A stretch of DNA of 10,787 bases, taken from NCBI GenBank assembly GCA_946479825.1, contig CAMLHU010000045.1, positions 1-10,787 on the forward strand. Reading direction: 5' to 3'. The DNA is from an uncultured Gemmatimonadota bacterium (GTDB lineage Bacteria > Gemmatimonadota > Gemmatimonadetes > Gemmatimonadales > GWC2-71-9). Below are positions 7,116 through 10,787 of this stretch, piece by piece. Positions within the stretch are counted from its first letter, which is position 1. Each line of letters begins with the position of its first letter. The translations under genes were made by a program, and so were the position numbers. The notes below the pieces were generated by a model. That model worked only from the letters and a program-made list of their open reading frames with translations. It made no database searches and was not told where the DNA came from.

Positions 7116-7144
7116 TTGGCCCAACCGGGCCCCCCGTTTATACT
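7116..7144 (+). promoter_or_regulatory. Promoter of the rpsF operon
   Basis: TTGGCC (7116-7121), a 17-base spacer and TATACT (7139-7144) form the best sigma70-like promoter in the window: five of six at -10, four of six at -35, ideal spacing. Transcription would start near 7151, giving a leader of about 65 bases before rpsF. It lies 21 bases after the stop of the preceding gene, so the ribosomal operon is independently transcribed. Confidence 0.62.
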
Positions 7145-7154
7145 TACGCCCGTC

Positions 7155-7214
7155 ACATTCATCCTCCCCGACGCCCCACACCAGGGCCGGGGCGAACAGT
7201 CCAAAGGAAGGTGT
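7155..7214 (+). promoter_or_regulatory. rpsF leader, candidate S6:S18-binding autoregulatory RNA
   Basis: ACATTCATCCT (7155-7165) can pair with AGGAAGGTGT (7205-7214). The pairs are A-T, C-G, A-T, two T-G wobbles, a bulged C and an A-A mismatch, then T-A, C-G, C-G, T-A. This buries the rpsF Shine-Dalgarno AAAGGAAGG (7203-7211). Inside lies an unpaired CCCCGA with CCG at 7168-7170, then a perfect 6-bp hairpin CGCCCC/GGGGCG (7172-7177 with 7189-7194) and an 11-base loop. A CCG bulge flanked by a stem and a hairpin is the known layout of the leader by which the S6:S18 complex represses rpsF in many bacteria. Assignment is by layout and gene context; no covariance was tested. Confidence 0.5.
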
Positions 7215-7215
7215 C

Positions 7216-7557
7216 ATGACCCGTCCGTACGAAGCGGTCTATATCTTCGATGCTGCCCTCGAAGAGGCCGCCATCAACGAGCGACTCGCTCGGTTCCACG
7301 CCCTCATCCAGCAGCCCGGCGTCGAAGCGCCCCAGGTGAACCACTGGGGGAAGCGCACGCTCGCCTACCCGGTCAAGAAGCACGAATCCGGCTACTACGT
7401 CGTGGCGAAGTTCGAGACCGTCCCGACCGCGCTGCCGGAGTTCGAGCGCGCCGTCAAGCTCGACGAGAGCGTGCTCCGGTTCCTGGTCGTTGCCAACGAG
7501 GGCGCCCAGCCGGTCCCCGTGACCGCGGGCAAGTCGGACGAGGAGGATGACGAATAA
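7216..7557 (+). CDS. rpsF: 30S ribosomal protein S6
   Basis: This 113-residue S6 protein of the small-subunit platform binds 16S rRNA as a heterodimer with S18. The ferredoxin-like fold is recognisable: strand 1 RPYEAVYIFD (3-12), the helix with ARFHALI, WGKRTLAYPVKKHESGYYVVAKFE (central strands, starting near residue 44) and LDESVLRFLVV (80s to 90s). The tail after residue 95 is acidic and ends SDEEDDE, as in many S6 proteins. The ATG has an excellent Shine-Dalgarno (AAAGGAAGG, 7203-7211). The stop TAA overlaps the next start by one base (TAATG), so rpsR is translationally coupled. It is the first gene of the rpsF-rpsR-DUF2232-rplI operon. Many bacteria carry ssb between rpsF and rpsR; none is present here. 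Confidence 0.97.
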   Translation: MTRPYEAVYIFDAALEEAAINERLARFHALIQQPGVEAPQVNHWGKRTLAYPVKKHESGYYVVAKFETVPTALPEFERAVKLDESVLRFLVVANEGAQPVPVTAGKSDEEDDE

Positions 7558-7778
7558 TGCGCCGCCCCAACAAGACCTGCGCCATCTGCGAATCCGGCGT
7601 CCGGATCGTGGATTTCAAGGATGAGCGGACGCTGACCCGGTTCCTGACCGAGCGCGGCAAGATCCTGCCGAGCCGCCTGTCGGGGACCTGTGCCCGGCAC
7701 CAGCGGCAGCTGAGCACCGCCATCAAGCGCGCGCGCCAGCTGGCGCTGATCCCGTACATCCGGGGCCACGCGGGCTGA
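7557..7778 (+). CDS. rpsR: 30S ribosomal protein S18
   Basis: This 73-residue basic protein, the S6 partner on the 30S platform, is of normal family length. Diagnostic segments are CAICESGVRIVDFKDERTL (8-26), LTERGKILPSRLSGTCARHQ (30-49; the ILPSR-xSG-x-C-xx-HQR core) and AIKRARQLALIPYI (55-68). Cysteines 8, 11 and 44 with His47 could form the zinc site seen in cysteine-containing S18 variants. The ATG overlaps the rpsF stop by one base, and its Shine-Dalgarno AGGAGG sits inside the acidic tail codons of rpsF (7541-7546). Confidence 0.97.
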   Translation: MRRPNKTCAICESGVRIVDFKDERTLTRFLTERGKILPSRLSGTCARHQRQLSTAIKRARQLALIPYIRGHAG

Positions 7779-7846
7779 GTACGTCGGAACGGCCGGCGCA
7801 GCCCCGCACCAGCCCGGGGGCGGCGCTGGCCCTGGTCGGGTTCCTG

Positions 7847-8722
7847 GTGGTGGCGCCGTGGGGCCTCTTCCTGGTCCCGCTCACGTTGCTGCTCCTGCTC
7901 TCGCGGCCGCGTCGGTTCGTGGAGTGGTGGTGGCTGGCGCTGGGCCTGCTCTGGACCGCGGCCTGGTGGACGGCACCCGGCAGCCTGTCGGACCAGGCCG
8001 TGAAGGCGTGGGGCGCGCTGCTCGCCGGGAGCTTCCTCTTCCTGGCGGTCGGGCGTCGGCGCCCCGCCGGGGAGGCTGCGCTCTCGGCGGCGGTGGTCTC
8101 GGGGGCGGTGTTCGCCGTCCTGCTGCGCGCCACAGGGCTCGACTTCCGGGCGCTGGAGCTGGCCACGGCCCGCGACCTCTGGGCGAGCTACCGCGACCTG
8201 ATCGCGGCGGCGGCAAGCCAGGGCACCGCCGCGTCGGCCACGCTGGTGGGGTTCCTCAGCACCGTGGCCGACACCGCCGGGCAGATGGCCCAGCTCGCGC
8301 CGGCGATGCTGTTCCTGGTGGGGGCGCTCGGACTCGGGCTCGCGTGGCGCTGGTACCACCGGATCGCGGCCGAGCCGGTGGGCGCTCCGATGGCGCCGTT
8401 CGAGGCGTTCCGGTTCTCGGATCACCTCGTCTGGCTGATGGTGGCGGGCCTGGCGCTCGCGCTGGCGCAGGCGACCGGCCTGCTCCCCACCGACGGGGTC
8501 GCCGCCAACCTGCTCGTGGCGCTTGGCGGGCTCTATGTGGCCCGCGGGCTGGCGGTCATCTGGCCGGGCGTCCGGCGGCTCACCTGGCCCGGACGCATCC
8601 TGGCCCTGGTTGCTGTGGTCCTGCTCTCGGTGTTCGTGGTGACGGGGCTCTTCGGGCTGGGGCTCGCTGACACCTGGATCGATTTCCGGCGCCGCCGGCT
8701 GGCGCGCGCCCAGGGAGGCTGA
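7847..8722 (+). CDS. DUF2232/YybS-like multi-pass membrane protein
   Basis: This 291-residue membrane protein has roughly eight hydrophobic segments. The C-terminal half carries features typical of DUF2232 (Bacillus YybS): FRFSDHLVWLMVAGLALALAQ (residue 186 on; the FRxSDHLVW motif), NLLVALGGLYVARGLAVIWP, and the ending FGLGLADTWIDFRRR. DUF2232 genes commonly sit in the rpsF-rpsR-rplI neighbourhood, as here, but their biochemical role is unknown; a transporter-like fold has been suggested. GTG 7847 is the first conventional start. However, the frame is open back into rpsR and gives a plausible N-terminus starting at 7775 (CTG overlapping the rpsR stop), which would add 24 residues; see findings. 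No Shine-Dalgarno distinguishes the two. The stop lies 2 bases before rplI, whose AGGGAGG lies inside this gene's last codons. Confidence 0.83.
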   Translation: MVAPWGLFLVPLTLLLLLSRPRRFVEWWWLALGLLWTAAWWTAPGSLSDQAVKAWGALLAGSFLFLAVGRRRPAGEAALSAAVVSGAVFAVLLRATGLDFRALELATARDLWASYRDLIAAAASQGTAASATLVGFLSTVADTAGQMAQLAPAMLFLVGALGLGLAWRWYHRIAAEPVGAPMAPFEAFRFSDHLVWLMVAGLALALAQATGLLPTDGVAANLLVALGGLYVARGLAVIWPGVRRLTWPGRILALVAVVLLSVFVVTGLFGLGLADTWIDFRRRRLARAQGG

Positions 8723-8724
8723 CG

Positions 8725-9168
8725 ATGGAAGTGATTCTCCGCGAGGACGTGAAGTCCCTCGGCCGGGCCGGCGAGCTGGTCAAGGTCAAGCCCGGCTACG
8801 CCCGCAATTTCCTCCTTCCCCGCGGCCTGGCCTACGAGGCCACCGAGGGGAACAAGAAGCGCATCGCCGCCGAGACCAAGGCGCGCAGCGTCCGGCTGGC
8901 GGCCGAGAAGGCCGGCGCCGAGACCGAGGCCGCCGCGCTCCGCGCGCTCACGGTGACGCTGACCGGCAAGGCGGGCGAGGAAGGCCGGCTCTTCGGCTCC
9001 ATCACCGCCCACGACCTGGCCGACGCGCTCGCGAAGCTCGGCCACCCGGTGGACAAGCGGAAGGTGGAGCTCGAGCACCCCATCAAGACCCTGGGCGACC
9101 ACATGGTCGCCGTGCGGCTGCACCCCGAGGTGATCGCTGAGATCCGGGTCGCGGTGGTCCAGGGCTGA
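8725..9168 (+). CDS. rplI: 50S ribosomal protein L9
   Basis: This 147-residue L9 has the standard length. The N-terminal rRNA-binding domain shows MEVILREDVKSLGRAG (1-16) and VKVKPGYARNFLLPRGLA (19-36), which contains the family signature. A charged connecting helix (about 45-75, KKRIAAETKARSV...) follows, then the C-terminal domain with GKAGEEGRLFGSIT (about 80-93), DLADAL and the closing VRLHPEVIAEIRVAVV. L9 binds near the base of the L1 stalk and helps reading-frame maintenance. The ATG has a strong Shine-Dalgarno (AGGGAGG, 8712-8718) and lies 2 bases after the DUF2232 gene. It is part of the rpsF operon. Confidence 0.97.
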   Translation: MEVILREDVKSLGRAGELVKVKPGYARNFLLPRGLAYEATEGNKKRIAAETKARSVRLAAEKAGAETEAAALRALTVTLTGKAGEEGRLFGSITAHDLADALAKLGHPVDKRKVELEHPIKTLGDHMVAVRLHPEVIAEIRVAVVQG

Positions 9169-9175
9169 GCGCGGC

Positions 9176-10787
9176 TTGGGCATCACCTACGTTGACGGTC
9201 CCCGGCTCGCCCGGGCCCTGTTCGCCGCGACCGACTGGGTCGCCCATCGGCGCGAGGAGATCAACCGTATCAACGTCTTCCCGGTCCCCGACGGGGACAC
9301 CGGGACCAATTTCAGCCTGACCCTTCGTGCCGTCGCCGACGCCCTCCGGGCGCTCGGCGACGCGCCGCTTCCGGAGACCGTCCAGGCGATGTCGCGCGGC
9401 GCCGTCCTCGGCGCCCGCGGCAACTCCGGGATGATGCTGGCCCACTTCCTCCTCGGCTTCGCCGAGCGGGCCGGCGACCGTTCCCAGCTCACCACCCTCG
9501 AACTCGCGGAGTGCCTCCAGGCCGGCGCGGCCCACCTCGAGGCCTCGCTCGACGAGCCGCGCGAAGGGACGCTCCTCACGGTGGCCCGCGAGGCCGGCGC
9601 CGCGGCGCTCCGGGCCGCCCGGACCACCGACGACGTCCTCACGTTCATGCGGCGGACCCTCGCCGAGGGCGAGGCCTCGCTCGCCCGCACGCCGGAACTC
9701 CTCGCGGCGCTCCGCGAGGCGGGGGTCGTGGACGCCGGTGCCAAGGGGTTCGTGCTGATGGTGGAGGGCGTGGTCCGGTTCATCGAGGGGAACCCCATCC
9801 TCCCGGCCGACTTCACCCTCGTCACCGAGGCCGAGCTAACCCCGGCGGCCCAGGCGGCCGTCGCGGCCGAGCGCGACTTCCAGTACTGCACCGAGTTCCT
9901 GGTGCGCGGCGAGCAGCTCCCCGCCACCAACGAGGTCCGCGCGGCGATCCGGCAGTTCGGCGGGTCGATCGTGGTGGTGATGGCGGGCGACCTGCTCAAG
10001 GTCCATGTGCATACCGACACCCCGGATGCCGTCTTTACATTCGCGGCCCGGTGGGGGGCGGTGCAGTCCACCAAGGCCGAGGACATGCGGGCCCAGCATC
10101 GCAAGCTGGCGCACGGGGAGACCCGGCCGGTGGCGGTCGTCGCCGACAGCTCGGCCGACCTCCCCGACAGCATCCTCGACCGGCATCACATCGCCCTGGT
10201 GCCGCTGCAGGTGCTCTTCGGTGACCGGACGTTCAAGGACCGGGTCGAACTCAAGCCGGAGGAGTTCTACCGCCGCCTGCGCGAGAGCAAGGCGCTGCCG
10301 ACCACGAGCCAGCCCGCCCCCGCCGACTTCGTGCAGGCGTTCACGGACGCCCGCACCGGGGCCGACGAAGTGGTCGCGGTGCTCCTCTCCGGCGGGCTCT
10401 CGGGGACGTTCCAGTCCGCGCAGGCGGCGCGGAAGGCGACCGGCGTCGGCGGGATCCACCTGGTGGACAGCCGGTCGGCGTCGCTTGGCCTTGGGCTGCT
10501 GGCGTTGCGGGGCGCGGAGCTGGCCGAGTCGGGGTGGACCGGGGCGGAGATCGTGCAGGAACTCGAGCGGGTCCGCGGCCAGTCGGGCTGCTTCATCACG
10601 GTGGACCGGTTCGACAACCTCATCCGGTCGGGCCGCGTAACGAAGGGTCGGGCCTGGCTGGCCGGGATGCTCGACGTCAAGCCGGTCCTCGGCCTCGACG
10701 CCGAGGGCAAGGTGATCCCGGTGGACCGGGTCCGGGGCCGCGACAACGTGGTGCCGCGGGTGCTGGGGCTCCTGGACAAGCGGCTCA
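9176..10787 (+). CDS. DAK2-DegV fusion: FakA-like fatty acid kinase joined to FakB-like carrier (3' end outside window)
   Basis: The frame runs open to the window edge, giving 537 residues. The N-terminal DAK2 kinase domain (about 1-200) has VFPVPDGDTGTN (34-45), with Mg/ATP-binding Asp39 and Asp41, and GARGNSGMM (79-87). A central FakA-type domain follows (about 235-305) with YCTEFLV and KVHVHT (275-280). From about 319 a DegV/EDD domain begins: VAVVADSSADLP, the lipid head-group motif TTSQP (376-380) and SGGLSGTFQSA (405-415). In Firmicutes, FakA phosphorylates fatty acids held by the separate protein FakB to feed exogenous acyl chains into phospholipid; here both halves appear in one polypeptide. 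The TTG at 9176 is the start that gives a normal N-terminus (GITYVDG...). It lies 7 bases after the rplI stop, so the gene probably belongs to the ribosomal operon. The short AGGG (9161-9164) is its only ribosome-site candidate. Confidence 0.88.
   Translation, partial: MGITYVDGPRLARALFAATDWVAHRREEINRINVFPVPDGDTGTNFSLTLRAVADALRALGDAPLPETVQAMSRGAVLGARGNSGMMLAHFLLGFAERAGDRSQLTTLELAECLQAGAAHLEASLDEPREGTLLTVAREAGAAALRAARTTDDVLTFMRRTLAEGEASLARTPELLAALREAGVVDAGAKGFVLMVEGVVRFIEGNPILPADFTLVTEAELTPAAQAAVAAERDFQYCTEFLVRGEQLPATNEVRAAIRQFGGSIVVVMAGDLLKVHVHTDTPDAVFTFAARWGAVQSTKAEDMRAQHRKLAHGETRPVAVVADSSADLPDSILDRHHIALVPLQVLFGDRTFKDRVELKPEEFYRRLRESKALPTTSQPAPADFVQAFTDARTGADEVVAVLLSGGLSGTFQSAQAARKATGVGGIHLVDSRSASLGLGLLALRGAELAESGWTGAEIVQELERVRGQSGCFITVDRFDNLIRSGRVTKGRAWLAGMLDVKPVLGLDAEGKVIPVDRVRGRDNVVPRVLGLLDKRL

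Noticed and set aside
9187..10224. Frames on both strands inside the DAK2-DegV gene (9187-10173 minus, 9511-10224 plus)
   Set aside because: They overlap a continuous frame whose motifs (PDGDTGTN, GARGNSG, KVHVHT, SGGLSGT) identify the true gene; the shadows have none.

Overview
This window looks like chromosomal backbone from a high-GC bacterium (about 70% G+C by eye). The gene content, GTG/TTG starts and codon use fit Gemmatimonadota best. That placement is inference: there is no rRNA, and no database search could be run. I see no phage, insertion sequence, CRISPR array, tRNA or rRNA.

Positions 1-142 hold no gene. They contain a run of about twelve degenerate 7-bp tandem units (20-103) ahead of a Bax inhibitor-1/YccA-type membrane protein gene (143-859). 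That gene ends at a hairpin terminator (883-909). Facing it on the minus strand is a two-gene unit: an MFS transporter of the sialate/lactate/metabolite:H+ type (1383-2591) and a small AraC-type DNA-binding protein (931-1386), joined by an ATGA overlap.

Divergent from the MFS gene is one very large gene (2670-6137). It encodes a single-chain polysaccharide enzyme with a GH18-like barrel, a NodB/CE4 deacetylase and a family 2 glycosyltransferase. The membrane segments are placed so that the first two domains lie outside the cytoplasm and the transferase inside. The 78-bp gap between the divergent genes can be read as two back-to-back promoters, each placing transcription start at a GTG codon (leaderless mRNAs). 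After a strong hairpin (6173-6204) comes a secreted protein that resembles an outer-membrane beta-barrel (6243-7094).

The right third is a ribosomal-protein operon: rpsF, rpsR, a DUF2232/YybS-like membrane protein, rplI, and a DAK2-DegV protein cut off by the window end. It has a good promoter (7116-7144). Its 5' leader can fold into a stem that covers the rpsF ribosome binding site, next to a CCG-containing bulge and a hairpin. This is the layout described for S6:S18 autoregulatory leaders. The last gene fuses a fatty-acid-kinase-like module (FakA type) to a fatty-acid-binding module (DegV/FakB type).

Most of the window is ordinary. The points most worth a second look are the three-domain polysaccharide enzyme, the FakA-FakB-like fusion, the putative rpsF leader switch, the paired leaderless promoters, the apparent non-canonical start of the DUF2232 gene, and the heptamer repeat.
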